Source: Elusimicrobiales bacterium (GTDB taxonomy: Bacteria; Elusimicrobiota; Elusimicrobia; Elusimicrobiales; UBA9959). Taken from it: a stretch of DNA of 64,000 nucleotides. The notes below the pieces were generated by a model. That model saw only the letters and a list, made by a program, of their open reading frames with translations. It made no database searches and was not told the origin of the DNA. Below are positions 28,187-37,351 of the stretch, piece by piece. Made by a program: the position numbers and the translations under genes. Every line of letters starts with the position of its first letter. The first letter of the stretch is position 1. Location: positions 331,992-395,991 of the forward strand of contig JAQTZB010000002.1 in the NCBI GenBank assembly GCA_028688015.1. The letters run 5' to 3'.

Positions 28187-29004
28187 AAAAACCTTTCCGG
28201 CGCGCCTTCATAGAGATAACCAACGGCTGCAACCTGGCCTGCGGCTTCTGCGCCGCTTCGGCCAGACCGCGGCGGGACATGACCGTGGAAGAGTTCAGGA
28301 ACGCCGCCGGGCAAGCCGCCAGCCTGGCGGAGGTGATCTCGCTGCACCTGCTGGGCGAACCACTGACGCACGAGCGCTTCCCGGAGATCCTGGACGCCTC
28401 CTCGCGGCTCGGGCTCAAGCTCAACCTCGTCACCAACGGCGTGCTGCTGGACCGGCGGCAGGCCCTGCTCTTCGGCGCCCCCTGCCTGCGCCAGATTTCC
28501 GTCTCGCTGCACGCCCTGGCCTGCCTGCCGCGGCCCAGGCGGGAAGCGGCGCTGAGGTCCGCGGCCGCTTTCGCCCGCGCCAAGCCTGCCGGGCTCATAG
28601 TCGGCTTCCGCCTGCGCGCGGCCCCCGGCGACGCCGGCGCCCGCGCCATGGCGACAGAACTGGCGGAGGCCTTCGGCAAGAAAGCCCCCGGGGCCTCGGG
28701 CCACCTGAAGCTGGCCGAAAATGTTTTCCTTAACTTCGGGAGCCTCTTCGCCTGGCCCGGCGGACCCGGAGGCGCGGGCAAGAAGGCCTGCCTCGGCCTG
28801 CGCCACCATTTCGGCATACTTAGCGACGGGCGCGTGGTGCCCTGCTGCGCGGATTTCGACGGGGCCATGGCGCTGGGCAACGTGAACGAGAAACCCTTGG
28901 CGGAAATCTTGGGCGGGGCGGCGGCGGGGGAGTTGAAAGAGCGCCTGGCCGGCAGGCTGCCCATGCCCGCACACTGCTCCTCCTGCGGCTTCGCCCCCCC
29001 CTGA
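28183..29004 (+). CDS. Radical SAM protein with SPASM-like C-terminus
   Basis: 273 residues. The radical SAM cluster motif CNLACGFC lies at the N-terminus after FIEITNG, followed by the partial TIM barrel (LHLLGEPLTH, LNLVTNG). The C-terminus has a SPASM/twitch-like set of Cys: KACLGLRHHFGILSDGRVVP, then CCADF and HCSSCGF. Such enzymes usually modify peptides or build cofactors. No precursor peptide is obvious next door. Overlap with the histidine kinase gene by 4 nt suggests it makes or modifies something under that sensor's control. Confidence 0.88.
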   Translation: MKKPFRRAFIEITNGCNLACGFCAASARPRRDMTVEEFRNAAGQAASLAEVISLHLLGEPLTHERFPEILDASSRLGLKLNLVTNGVLLDRRQALLFGAPCLRQISVSLHALACLPRPRREAALRSAAAFARAKPAGLIVGFRLRAAPGDAGARAMATELAEAFGKKAPGASGHLKLAENVFLNFGSLFAWPGGPGGAGKKACLGLRHHFGILSDGRVVPCCADFDGAMALGNVNEKPLAEILGGAAAGELKERLAGRLPMPAHCSSCGFAPP

Positions 29005-29015
29005 CGCCTAGAGTG

Positions 29016-29045
29016 TTGATTTTGCTCAACCTCTTTATGTAGTAT
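29016..29045 (+). promoter_or_regulatory. mltA promoter implying a leaderless mRNA
   Basis: TTGATT (29016-29021), 18-bp spacer, TAGTAT (29040-29045). The predicted start point is 29052-29053, the A of the mltA ATG, and there is no Shine-Dalgarno. Confidence 0.5.
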
Positions 29046-29052
29046 TCTCCGT

Positions 29053-30318
29053 ATGAAGGCGTCCGCCCTCGTTATCCTGCTAGGCCTGCCGGCCGCCTCC
29101 TTTTCCCAGCCGTGGTACGCCCCGCAGCGCGCGGAGCTGACTAGCCCCTCCCCCGGGCAGCCGGCCGACGCCCTGGACGCCTGCCCGAAACTAAGCAAGC
29201 TCAAAAGCTCGGAAGGCTACGCGGACGAACCGGCCGTGAAGGAAGTGGCCCAGGTGGGCGCCGAGGCGCTGCCCCTGCCCGCCGACGACCTGGAGCGCGC
29301 CGGCCTGCTTGAAATTTTAAACACGAACCTGGATTACTGGAACTCCCGTCCCGACTCTGCCAGGATCCAGGTGGGGCCGGACGCCTACGAGGCGCCGCGC
29401 CTGCGCGCCACGATCAAGGCCCTGCAGGAACTATTCTCCTCCGGCCTGCCGCCCGCCGGCCTCCGCAAGGCGCTGCAGGACCGTTTCAGGATCTACCGCG
29501 CCTCCGCAGACGACGGCACCGGCAAGACCGTGATTACCGGCTACTACGAGGCCGAGCTCCCGGTCACGAAAACCCCGGACGCGGAACACAAATACCCGAT
29601 CCACCTCAAGCCCGCGGACCTGGTGAAGACCACGCCGGCGATGGGAGTGGATTTCGACTATGGCCGCTACGACGGAGGCGGCCGGCTGGTGCGCCACTAC
29701 TCGCGGCAGGAGATCCACGCCGGGGCGCTGGAAGGACAGGGACTGGAACTGGTCTGGTCGGCCCACCCCTCGCAGATCATGCTGCTGCAGATCCAGGGCT
29801 CGGGCGTGCTGCGTTTCCCGGACGGGGATTACGCCCGCGCCGGCTTCGACGGCGCCAACGGCCACCCGTTCCGCAGCGTTCAGAAGATCCTGATCGACTG
29901 CGGCGAGATCCCCTCCATGTCGTTCAAGGATTTTATCGCCTACCTGTCGGCGCAGGGGCCGCGCGAGGAGCGCCTGGCGGACCTGAACCCGCGCTACGTT
30001 TATTTCCGCGAGCGCGCCAAGGACAGCCGCCCCTACGGCGCCATCGGCCGCGCCCTGACTCCGGGCCGCTCGATAGCGATAGACCCCAAGTACGTCCCCC
30101 TCGGCCTGTTCGGTCTGCTGAAGTCGCGCCGCCCGGACGCCTCCGGCGGGTCGCTGGCCTTCAAGGATTTCAACCGCTTCGTCTCCACGCACGATACCGG
30201 CTCGGCCATCCGCGGGCCCGGCCGCGTGGACCTGTTCTGGGGCACCGGCGCCGCCGCCGAGACCGAGGCCTCCTCCATGAAGGCCCCGGGCGAACTTTTC
30301 CTCTTCATTCTAAAGTAG
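29053..30318 (+). CDS. mltA: MltA-type lytic murein transglycosylase
   Basis: 421 residues with a signal peptide (about 1-18) that lacks a lipobox Cys, so probably soluble periplasmic. MltA barrel: GYYEAELPVTKTPD and IQGSGVLRFPDGD; 3D domain at the C-terminus with STHDTGSAIRGPGRVDLFWG holding the catalytic Asp. It cleaves the glycan strand to 1,6-anhydro-muropeptides. Own promoter 7-8 nt upstream; the last gene of the plus-strand block. Confidence 0.93.
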   Translation: MKASALVILLGLPAASFSQPWYAPQRAELTSPSPGQPADALDACPKLSKLKSSEGYADEPAVKEVAQVGAEALPLPADDLERAGLLEILNTNLDYWNSRPDSARIQVGPDAYEAPRLRATIKALQELFSSGLPPAGLRKALQDRFRIYRASADDGTGKTVITGYYEAELPVTKTPDAEHKYPIHLKPADLVKTTPAMGVDFDYGRYDGGGRLVRHYSRQEIHAGALEGQGLELVWSAHPSQIMLLQIQGSGVLRFPDGDYARAGFDGANGHPFRSVQKILIDCGEIPSMSFKDFIAYLSAQGPREERLADLNPRYVYFRERAKDSRPYGAIGRALTPGRSIAIDPKYVPLGLFGLLKSRRPDASGGSLAFKDFNRFVSTHDTGSAIRGPGRVDLFWGTGAAAETEASSMKAPGELFLFILK

Positions 30319-30343
30319 GTCTTGACCTGTCAAGCACCACCCC

Positions 30344-30371
30344 TTGACATTCGCCAACTATCTGCTATACT
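30344..30371 (+). promoter_or_regulatory. Strong promoter for a candidate small RNA
   Basis: Consensus TTGACA (30344-30349), 16-bp spacer, TATACT (30366-30371) continuing as TATACTAT. No coding sequence follows; a structured segment and terminator do. Confidence 0.75.
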
Positions 30372-30377
30372 ATTTTC

Positions 30378-30470
30378 GGAGCGGAACACCTTATCGACGG
30401 TTGCCTTCCGCTCCTTAACTTTGAGGGAGACAGTGACGGCGCGGGCGCAGGCCCGCGCCGCCAGTTTTTT
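30378..30470 (+). ncRNA. Candidate ~93-nt small RNA
   Basis: From the predicted start G at 30378 the transcript begins with GGAGCGGAA (30378-30386), which pairs perfectly with TTCCGCTCC (30406-30414) around a 19-nt loop. A single-stranded linker with TTTGAGGGAGACAG follows, then a terminator: 9-bp stem 30438-30446/30451-30459, GCAG loop, and T6 ending at 30470. It does not look like 4.5S, 6S, tmRNA or RNase P RNA. The linker GAGGGAG could pair with ribosome sites. Confidence 0.65.
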
Positions 30471-30516
30471 ATCCCCCAATTACTCCCCAGAGCCGCGAGA
30501 TGTAAAGTCGGGTGCC

Positions 30517-30637
30517 GGGCGGGGAGGGGCCCCTGGCTCCTGGGCAGAGGGAAACCGTTGCGCGGTTTCCCCCCGCCCTTGGGAAATTATGGGCGGGGCC
30601 CCCTTTCCCCAAAGTCGCCAGGAACCCCTCCCCGCCC
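30517..30637. repeat. Structured repeat element B' (relative of 15521-15645)
   Basis: Arms 30517-30537 and 30617-30637 pair as 13 bp plus 6 bp around a 2x2 internal loop. Inside are GGGAAACCG/CGGTTTCCC (30549-30571) and an 8-bp stem 30571-30578/30591-30598. The inner hairpin and closing GC helix match element B. Confidence 0.55.
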
Positions 30638-30687
30638 GTCCCCTCCGTATATTTGTCAGTCTATACCAAGCGAGCCATCAGCGGAGA

Positions 30688-30850
30688 CCGCAGGGGGTAG
30701 GATTAGCAAAACCCTCATGAGCCCGAGGCTTGCGTAGCGCCGAGGGCGAATGCGGAGCGAGGCCACGGTGTGGCCGAGCGCGTTTTGCGTTCCTACCCCC
30801 TGCGGTAGGCCGCCAACCAACGAGCGTACCCGGAGAAGGTACACCCTCAC
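30688..30850. repeat. Structured repeat element A' (relative of 15184-15465)
   Basis: A 15-bp perfect inverted repeat (30688-30702 with 30791-30805) is extended by GCAAAAC/GTTTTGC (30706-30712 with 30782-30788). The inner part carries GGCTTGCGTAGCGCCGAGGG, also seen in element A as GCTTGCGTAGTGCTAGGG, and the element ends with GAGCGTACCCGGAGAAGG. Short open frames across it are not credible genes. Confidence 0.55.
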
Positions 30851-30887
30851 CGGCCCACCTCACGGCAGGACGCCCCACAGAAAGAGA

Positions 30888-31619
30888 CTAATTTATTTTT
30901 TTGGAAAGTTCGTAGAAGGTGACGGCGGCAGCGTTGCTGGCGTTGAGGCTTTCGACGCCGCCCTTCTGGGGGATGGAGACGATCTCGTCGCAATGCTCGC
31001 GCGTCTTCTGGTGCAGGCCCTCGCCCTCGGAGCCTATTATTATGAAAGCCGGAAGGGTGAAGTCCACCTGCGGCATCGGCTTGCCGCCCATGTCCAGGCC
31101 ATAGACCCAGAAACCCTTTTCCTTCAGCTTGAGGATAGTCTGGTTGAGGTTCACCACCTCCACCACGTTCACCCGCTCCAGCGCGCCCGAAGCCGCTTTC
31201 TGCGCGGTCGGCGTAAGCCCGGCGGAACGCCGCTCCGGCAGGACCACGGTGGACACCCCGAAGCAGGCCGCGGACCTGATGATAGCCCCGAGGTTCATCG
31301 GGTCGGTGATGCCGTCCAGGGCGGTCCAGATAGTTTTCTTCGGGTCCCGGATAAGGTGCAGCGCGTCGTCGAGGGTCAGCTTCTTCGGGGGCTCGGCCTC
31401 TATGATAACGCCCTGGTGGTGGCCGCCCTTCGCCAGCTTTTCAAGCACGCTCGAAGCGCAGAACTCGACCGCCACGCCCTTGCTGCGGGCCAGCCCCGAC
31501 AGCGCGCTCACGCGCTGCCCCTTTTCGTCGCGCGAGATCAGTAGCCGCACCACTCGCCGGCGCCCGGCGTTAAGTATTTCTTCGGCGGTATTGATGCCGA
31601 ACAGGATTTCAGTGGCCAT
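30888..31619 (-). CDS. rlmB: TrmH-family 23S rRNA 2'-O-methyltransferase (RlmB-like)
   Basis: 243 residues: an N-terminal substrate-binding domain (ILFGINTAEEILNAGRRRVV) and a SPOUT domain with the three knotted motifs NLGAIIRSAACFG, IIIGSEGEGL and SLNASNAAAVTFYEL. RlmB methylates the ribose of G2251 (E. coli numbering) near the P site; a close TrmH paralogue cannot be excluded. Its ATG lies 10 nt after the stop of 31629-33272 with no clear ribosome site, so coupled translation is likely. Confidence 0.9.
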   Translation of the reverse strand: MATEILFGINTAEEILNAGRRRVVRLLISRDEKGQRVSALSGLARSKGVAVEFCASSVLEKLAKGGHHQGVIIEAEPPKKLTLDDALHLIRDPKKTIWTALDGITDPMNLGAIIRSAACFGVSTVVLPERRSAGLTPTAQKAASGALERVNVVEVVNLNQTILKLKEKGFWVYGLDMGGKPMPQVDFTLPAFIIIGSEGEGLHQKTREHCDEIVSIPQKGGVESLNASNAAAVTFYELSKKIN

Positions 31620-31628
31620 AGGCTTTTA

Positions 31629-33272
31629 TCAGAACGGGGACGGGTAGACCGGGTCTTTCTCGCGGGAGATCACATACAGCACGGCGGCCAACACCTGCGC
31701 CGGGTGGCCGAGGCGGGCGAAAGCGAAATCCATGTGGATCTGGAAGCGATCCTGCGAAGACGGGTCCAGGAACACAAACCCGGCGCGCCTGTCCTGCGCG
31801 AAGATGCCGTAGCGGGAGCGCAGCGCCCCGCCCAGGCTGCCGAACAGCTTGCGCAGCAGGAAGCCCTTCGGGAAGTCGTCGCGGATGGAGAAGACCACCA
31901 GGTTGTCGGTATCGACGAACTCCCAGTAGCGGTACAGGAAAGAGCCTTTCCTGACCAGCCTGGCCACTTCTTTGCCGTTGCCGTCCTTGATGAGGCCGTA
32001 AACTATCTCCGGCCGGACCTCCAGCACCAGGGAGTTCTGGGCGTCGAAGAGCTGCAGCACCGGCTTCCGGGTGAAATACAGGAAGAGGCCGTAGAAGAGC
32101 GGCGGCACGAAGAGGGCTTCCGGCACGGAGGCCAGCGCGCGGCCGGCCAGCGGCACCCGCAGCAGGATGTTGACCACGGCTTCGCCGTTGCCGGTCAGCG
32201 CCAGGAGGCTCCACCCCGCGTGCAGCAACAGGAGGCCATAGACGGAACCAGCGATAAAAATTTCATGCTCGAAGGGGTACTCCGCCATCAGGCGCTGTTT
32301 CTGGCGCGTGACCACCTGGTAGACGACCTCCTTGAACGACGACGACTTTGAGATCACGAACGGGAAGAAGAAATCGGGCGGCACCTCCGCGGGAGGCGGC
32401 GGCAGCTTGGGGTTCTGGTAGGACGCGGCTACGCCCCGGGCGGCGAAGGAGCCCGCTATCCAGAAAGCCAGCAGCGCGCCCCAGAGCACGGCGGACAGCG
32501 GCTTGCGGGGCAGATAGGGCGGCAAGCCGGCGTCGCCCTCCTGCTTCTTGGCCAGCTCCGTCAGGAAGCCCTGGGCGGCGGCGCCCGCGGCCGCGGCGGC
32601 TGAAGGCGCGGTGCTGGGCTCCACGGCCGAGGCGGCCTCGGTGGACGCGCCAGAGGTGAAAGCGTTTAGAATGTCGGTGGAGCCGGCCACGGCCGCCGTG
32701 GAAACGGCGTCGTCGCCGCCGTCCTTGAAGATCTGCGTCGTGAAGTCCTCTTCGGGCTCCTTCTTCCGGCGCAGCACCTTTATCTTCTTGGGCTTGGGGA
32801 CCTCTATCTTTTCGCCGGGCTTGCGGACGCTGGAGAGCACGGCGCGAAAATCGCCGTCGCCAAGGCCGCGCGCGGAGATGGCGTAGGAGGCGGCGTTATA
32901 GGTGAAGAAGGCGATGTAAGCCTCTGCACCCATGGATTCGTAGGAAGTATAGTAGGCGGTGGAGACGCCGTGGAGGCTGACCTGCCTGACGTCGCCGGCG
33001 AGCGTGGTGCCTTTAGAGCGCAGGGAATCGACCTGTTCCTTCACGCGCGCCTTCAGGTAATAGTCGCCCAGCTCGGAATCCTGCTTGGAGAACTCGAAGG
33101 AGGACTTACCCCTCTCCAGCCTCAGCGTGACCAGCGGGTCGTCGCTCTTGCCGGCGTTCCAGCCGGACGGAAAATCCACGGCGATGGTGTCGCCCTTGTC
33201 TTTGAATTCCCCGGCGGCGGCGCAAAGAGGCAGCGCCAGCAGCAGAGCTCGTAGTAAAACCTGTATATACAT
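31629..33272 (-). CDS. Membrane protein with exported N-terminal domain and scramblase-like C-terminus
   Basis: 547 residues. Signal peptide (about 4-20), then a 130-residue domain with DTIAVDFPSGWNAGK that resembles PsbP/DUF1795-like folds. A low-complexity Ala/Ser/Thr linker (about 200-245) leads to a membrane helix near 265-285 and further helices at about 340-365 and 390-410. The C-terminal beta-rich region LVLEVRPEIVYGLIKDGNGK recalls LURP/scramblase-type barrels, but this is a weak resemblance. Function unknown. Upstream of and probably co-transcribed with rlmB. Confidence 0.75.
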   Translation of the reverse strand: MYIQVLLRALLLALPLCAAAGEFKDKGDTIAVDFPSGWNAGKSDDPLVTLRLERGKSSFEFSKQDSELGDYYLKARVKEQVDSLRSKGTTLAGDVRQVSLHGVSTAYYTSYESMGAEAYIAFFTYNAASYAISARGLGDGDFRAVLSSVRKPGEKIEVPKPKKIKVLRRKKEPEEDFTTQIFKDGGDDAVSTAAVAGSTDILNAFTSGASTEAASAVEPSTAPSAAAAAGAAAQGFLTELAKKQEGDAGLPPYLPRKPLSAVLWGALLAFWIAGSFAARGVAASYQNPKLPPPPAEVPPDFFFPFVISKSSSFKEVVYQVVTRQKQRLMAEYPFEHEIFIAGSVYGLLLLHAGWSLLALTGNGEAVVNILLRVPLAGRALASVPEALFVPPLFYGLFLYFTRKPVLQLFDAQNSLVLEVRPEIVYGLIKDGNGKEVARLVRKGSFLYRYWEFVDTDNLVVFSIRDDFPKGFLLRKLFGSLGGALRSRYGIFAQDRRAGFVFLDPSSQDRFQIHMDFAFARLGHPAQVLAAVLYVISREKDPVYPSPF

Positions 33273-33404
33273 ATAGCCGCGCGTGATTAAGATAATACGC
33301 GCTTAACCAGTTTAGTATAGGAAATTATGTATCCGAAGTCACATCAAGATTCGCTCAAATACGCCCCCGCGCCGGTCGCGCATTTTTGGCAGGGAGGGCC
33401 GTTG

Positions 33405-33433
33405 TTGACAACCCATATTTAGGTTTGTAAGAT
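33405..33433 (+). promoter_or_regulatory. gdhA promoter
   Basis: Consensus TTGACA (33405-33410), 17-bp spacer, TAAGAT (33428-33433). The leader is about 70 nt and ends in a Shine-Dalgarno AAGGATAAGG before ATG 33508. Confidence 0.75.
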
Positions 33434-33507
33434 AATTCTAGCGAAATTTCAGCGCAGTTTTCAGCTTCACACCGCAGAAATTACCAAAAAGGATAAGGAA
33501 ATAAATC

Positions 33508-34890
<1,383 letters not shown>

Positions 34891-34913
34891 GAAGTCTTTA
34901 GACGAGCCTGAAA

Positions 34914-34953
34914 AGAGGGCGTCCGCCTGTGGCGGGCGCCCTCTTTGTTTTTT
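34914..34953 (+). terminator. Intrinsic terminator of gdhA
   Basis: Stem 34914-34927 with 34931-34944 (one G-T pair, 3-nt loop), followed by TTGTTTTTT. Confidence 0.88.
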
Positions 34954-34995
34954 CCTCCGTATCGTCTATAATTTAGGGGAGAGACAGGAGAGGTT

Positions 34996-35436
34996 ATGCC
35001 AAAGATACTTGTAGTTGACGACATCCCCGCGATAGTGGATTTTTCAAAGGAATTTTTCGAGGACGCTGGCTTCGAGGTGCGCACGGCGGATACCGCCCCC
35101 GGCGCCATCGCGGCGCAGCACGAGTTCAGGGCCGACGTGATCCTGCAGGACCTGAACATCCCCGGCGGCGGCGGCCTGCACGTCTACGAGACGCTGCGCG
35201 CCGAGAACGATCTGTCGCCGATAATTTTCTCCACCGGCAAGCCGGAAACCCTGGGAGACCTGACCAAGATGGTCAACGTTTCCGCGCTGCGCAAGCCCAC
35301 CAACCCGGACGTGCTGATGGCCGAGGTGCAGAAGCAGCTGGCGGCCAGGCCGGCCGCGGCGCCGGCCGCCCCGCCGCCGCCGGCCGAGCGCCCCATGAAC
35401 CCGATCCCCCCGCCGCCCCCTAAATTCCCGCGGTAG
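34996..35436 (+). CDS. Single-domain response regulator with Pro/Ala-rich tail
   Basis: 146 residues. Receiver domain with acidic pocket D8-D9 (LVVDDIP), phospho-acceptor D52 in ILQDLNIPGGGG, Thr in FSTGKPE and the conserved Lys in ALRKPTNP. The tail after about 117 is Pro/Ala-rich (APAAPPPPAERPMNPIPP) with no output domain, so it acts by protein contact, for example with a motor, kinase or phosphorelay. AGGAGAGGTT precedes the ATG. Confidence 0.9.
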   Translation: MPKILVVDDIPAIVDFSKEFFEDAGFEVRTADTAPGAIAAQHEFRADVILQDLNIPGGGGLHVYETLRAENDLSPIIFSTGKPETLGDLTKMVNVSALRKPTNPDVLMAEVQKQLAARPAAAPAAPPPPAERPMNPIPPPPPKFPR

Positions 35437-35461
35437 CAAAGGCGCGCGACCCGCGCAAATT

Positions 35462-35491
35462 AAAAAGCCGCGCCCGGGGGCGCGGCTTTTT
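35462..35491. terminator. Bidirectional terminator
   Basis: A 14-bp perfect stem (35462-35475 with 35478-35491) with A5 and T5 ends, between the convergent response regulator and L,D-transpeptidase genes. Confidence 0.9.
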
Positions 35492-35507
35492 CATGCCTTG
35501 GGTCCGG

Positions 35508-36530
35508 TCAGAACTCGCTGTTGCTGAGGCCGGCGTAGATCAGCGCACCGCCGCGAAGCGAGGCCAGCACCGCCGCGATTTCGCTGTTGGCTACCGCCAG
35601 GCAGCCGAAAGAGCGGCCCTGCCGCACGTTGGCCTCGCGGACGTAGTCGGAATCGTGCACCACCACCGCGCGGGAGAGCGCGTTTGAGTTGGTTGGTGAC
35701 AGGCCGTGCAGGCGCATCGACTTGCCGTGCTTGCCGGTATAGAGCGCGCCGGTCAGGTAGGACCCCAGCGACGAGGCCTTGGAATTGGGCACGTTGCTGA
35801 AGCGGGTGGCGAAACCGTCCCCGTCGGGATCGGAGCCGGCGCCATGGGCCACGCGCATGGCCCGCTCAGCCCCGGTCTGCAGGTCTATGATCCAGAAGCG
35901 CTGGCGGCTGGAATGCTGCGCGAAATCGACTATGCCGAGGTAGCGCTTGTTCTCTATGCGGCCCTGGTTGGCGCTGAAAGCTTCCATCGCCTTGCGGCGC
36001 AGGTCCTCGGGGATGCGGTCGCCCTGGTTGCCGCCGACATCGACGCGGGGCTGGCCCTGCTGCTGGGGCTGCTGCGCCTGGGGCGGCTGTCCCGCCGCCT
36101 GCCCCTGGGGCTGGAAGGGATCTTCCGGCAGCGTAGAGAGGTCCACGGGGTCGTAGGTCTGCCCCTCGGAGTAGGTTTCCTCCTCCCGGTCGTCCTCCAT
36201 GACGCCTTCAACCTCGGGAACCTCGGTCGAAGGATTCTGTATCTCGATGTCGCCGTTAGGGCTGAACAGCAGCTTGAAAATGGCGCGGATCAGTTCGGCG
36301 ATGCCGTTGACCGGGGTAGGGGTTATCTCATACTGCGCGGTGGCGGATTTGCTTTTAAGGCCGGAGGCCGCACCAGCGGTCCTTTCAGCGGCGGAGGATT
36401 TTTTCTTGAGGCCAGCGGTATTGACCTCAATATTTTCGGAGGAACGCCGCAGGCTCTCAAGGCTGGAGGCGCTGAGCAGACCGGGAGAAGCGAGCACGGC
36501 GATCAGGGCTGCAATAAGGATCTTCTTCAT
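35508..36530 (-). CDS. Exported L,D-transpeptidase-like protein (YkuD_2 family)
   Basis: About 340 residues from ATG 36530 (GGAG 6 nt upstream); a start at 36575 would spoil the signal peptide MKKILIAALIAVLASPGLLS. A long low-complexity region rich in Gln and Pro (about 130-165) precedes the catalytic domain: HGAGSDPDGDGFATRFSN, GKHGKSMRLHGL, VVVHDSDYV and the nucleophile Cys in GRSFGCLAV. This is the 'murein L,D-transpeptidase catalytic domain' (YkuD_2) set, implying peptidoglycan crosslinking or protein attachment. Confidence 0.88.
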   Translation of the reverse strand: MKKILIAALIAVLASPGLLSASSLESLRRSSENIEVNTAGLKKKSSAAERTAGAASGLKSKSATAQYEITPTPVNGIAELIRAIFKLLFSPNGDIEIQNPSTEVPEVEGVMEDDREEETYSEGQTYDPVDLSTLPEDPFQPQGQAAGQPPQAQQPQQQGQPRVDVGGNQGDRIPEDLRRKAMEAFSANQGRIENKRYLGIVDFAQHSSRQRFWIIDLQTGAERAMRVAHGAGSDPDGDGFATRFSNVPNSKASSLGSYLTGALYTGKHGKSMRLHGLSPTNSNALSRAVVVHDSDYVREANVRQGRSFGCLAVANSEIAAVLASLRGGALIYAGLSNSEF

Positions 36531-36547
36531 AATAGTCTCCTGCCGAT

Positions 36548-36575
36548 AGTCTACCCTTTTCCCCCGCCAGCTCAA
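36548..36575 (-). promoter_or_regulatory. Promoter of the L,D-transpeptidase-like gene
   Basis: TTGAGC (36570-36575), 16-bp spacer, TAGACT (36548-36553) continuing as TAGACTAT. Start point about 10 nt before the ATG, so the leader is just the ribosome site. Confidence 0.6.
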
Positions 36576-36704
36576 AGAGAACTATGGACTAGACGCGCCT
36601 GGGCCCAAAGGCCCAGCCCCCCGGGCGCGAAAAACCGCGCGCGGAGGCTGAGCCGCGCTTTCATCGCTTTCAGTCGTTATGGGGTTTATCCTGCTGGCAG
36701 GGGG

Positions 36705-36905
36705 TTAGTTTACGGCGGACAACTCGCGCCAGCTTTTGGAGGAACGGCGGCGGTGGTCCATGACCCAGAGATACGCGCCGTTCTTCACGGGCTTAAGGCT
36801 GGGGGTATCGCTGCCGATCACCTGGCCCGGGGCGATGCGCACTATGACCTTGTCGCCTTTCTTCGTCCCGCTGTCGTCTCTCTCGAAGTTGCAAGTAATA
36901 GCCAT
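36705..36905 (-). CDS. Small hypothetical protein
   Basis: 66 residues starting MAITCNFERDDSGTKKGDKV at ATG 36905, with GAGGACAG as ribosome site; a frame open to 36923 is less likely used. Basic, with a C-terminal RRRSSKSWREL. No family recognised. The interval 36531-36704 downstream holds GC-rich hairpins (around 36600-36660) that may terminate it. Confidence 0.6.
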   Translation of the reverse strand: MAITCNFERDDSGTKKGDKVIVRIAPGQVIGSDTPSLKPVKNGAYLWVMDHRRRSSKSWRELSAVN

Positions 36906-37011
36906 GCTGTCCTCTCTCTCCAAACCCGCTACTATATCCTAATAAACTGCGGCGCCGGATAATAGGCCCAAAGGGCCCAGTCAGGGCCGGTTTTTGGGCC
37001 CATGCCCAAGG

Positions 37012-37350
37012 TCAATACTGCAGTCCGCCGCCCAGCAGGGTCTCGTAATACTGCCAGACCTTGTAAAAAGAATGAGCCACGAAGGCCGTACCCGCGATTA
37101 TGGCCGCCGTATAGAACAGCTTGGATTCTTTAGAAAGGAACGGGGACCTCCACACGAAGACAAGGCTGAACGGGCCCAGCCCGGCCAGGGTCAGCACTAT
37201 TATGCCCCAGTGGCGGTACTGCCACGGGATACGGTCGCCTTGTCCCTTGCCGCAGTGGCGGCAGTAATTGTCGCTTTCAGCCACGGCCTGCCCGCAGGCC
37301 CAGCAGACGGAGGCCTGCCGCGCTATGCCTTGTTCCAGGTTCTTTGCCAT
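37012..37350 (-). CDS. Zinc-ribbon membrane protein
   Basis: 112 residues from ATG 37350. An N-terminal zinc ribbon (CWACGQAVAESDNYCRHCG) is followed by two membrane helices (about 52-72 and 83-105). Such proteins are common membrane adaptors of unknown role. GGAGG 8 nt upstream lies inside the end of the esterase gene. Last gene of the eight-gene operon 43082-37012. Confidence 0.75.
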   Translation of the reverse strand: MAKNLEQGIARQASVCWACGQAVAESDNYCRHCGKGQGDRIPWQYRHWGIIVLTLAGLGPFSLVFVWRSPFLSKESKLFYTAAIIAGTAFVAHSFYKVWQYYETLLGGGLQY

Positions 37351-37351
37351 G

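Noticed and set aside
30378..30470. 4.5S or 6S RNA
   Set aside because: No GGAA-loop SRP motif with asymmetric bulge, and too short with the wrong architecture for 6S RNA.
30656..30878. Small proteins on either strand
   Set aside because: Frames coincide with palindromic repeat element A', lack ribosome sites and have low-complexity translations.
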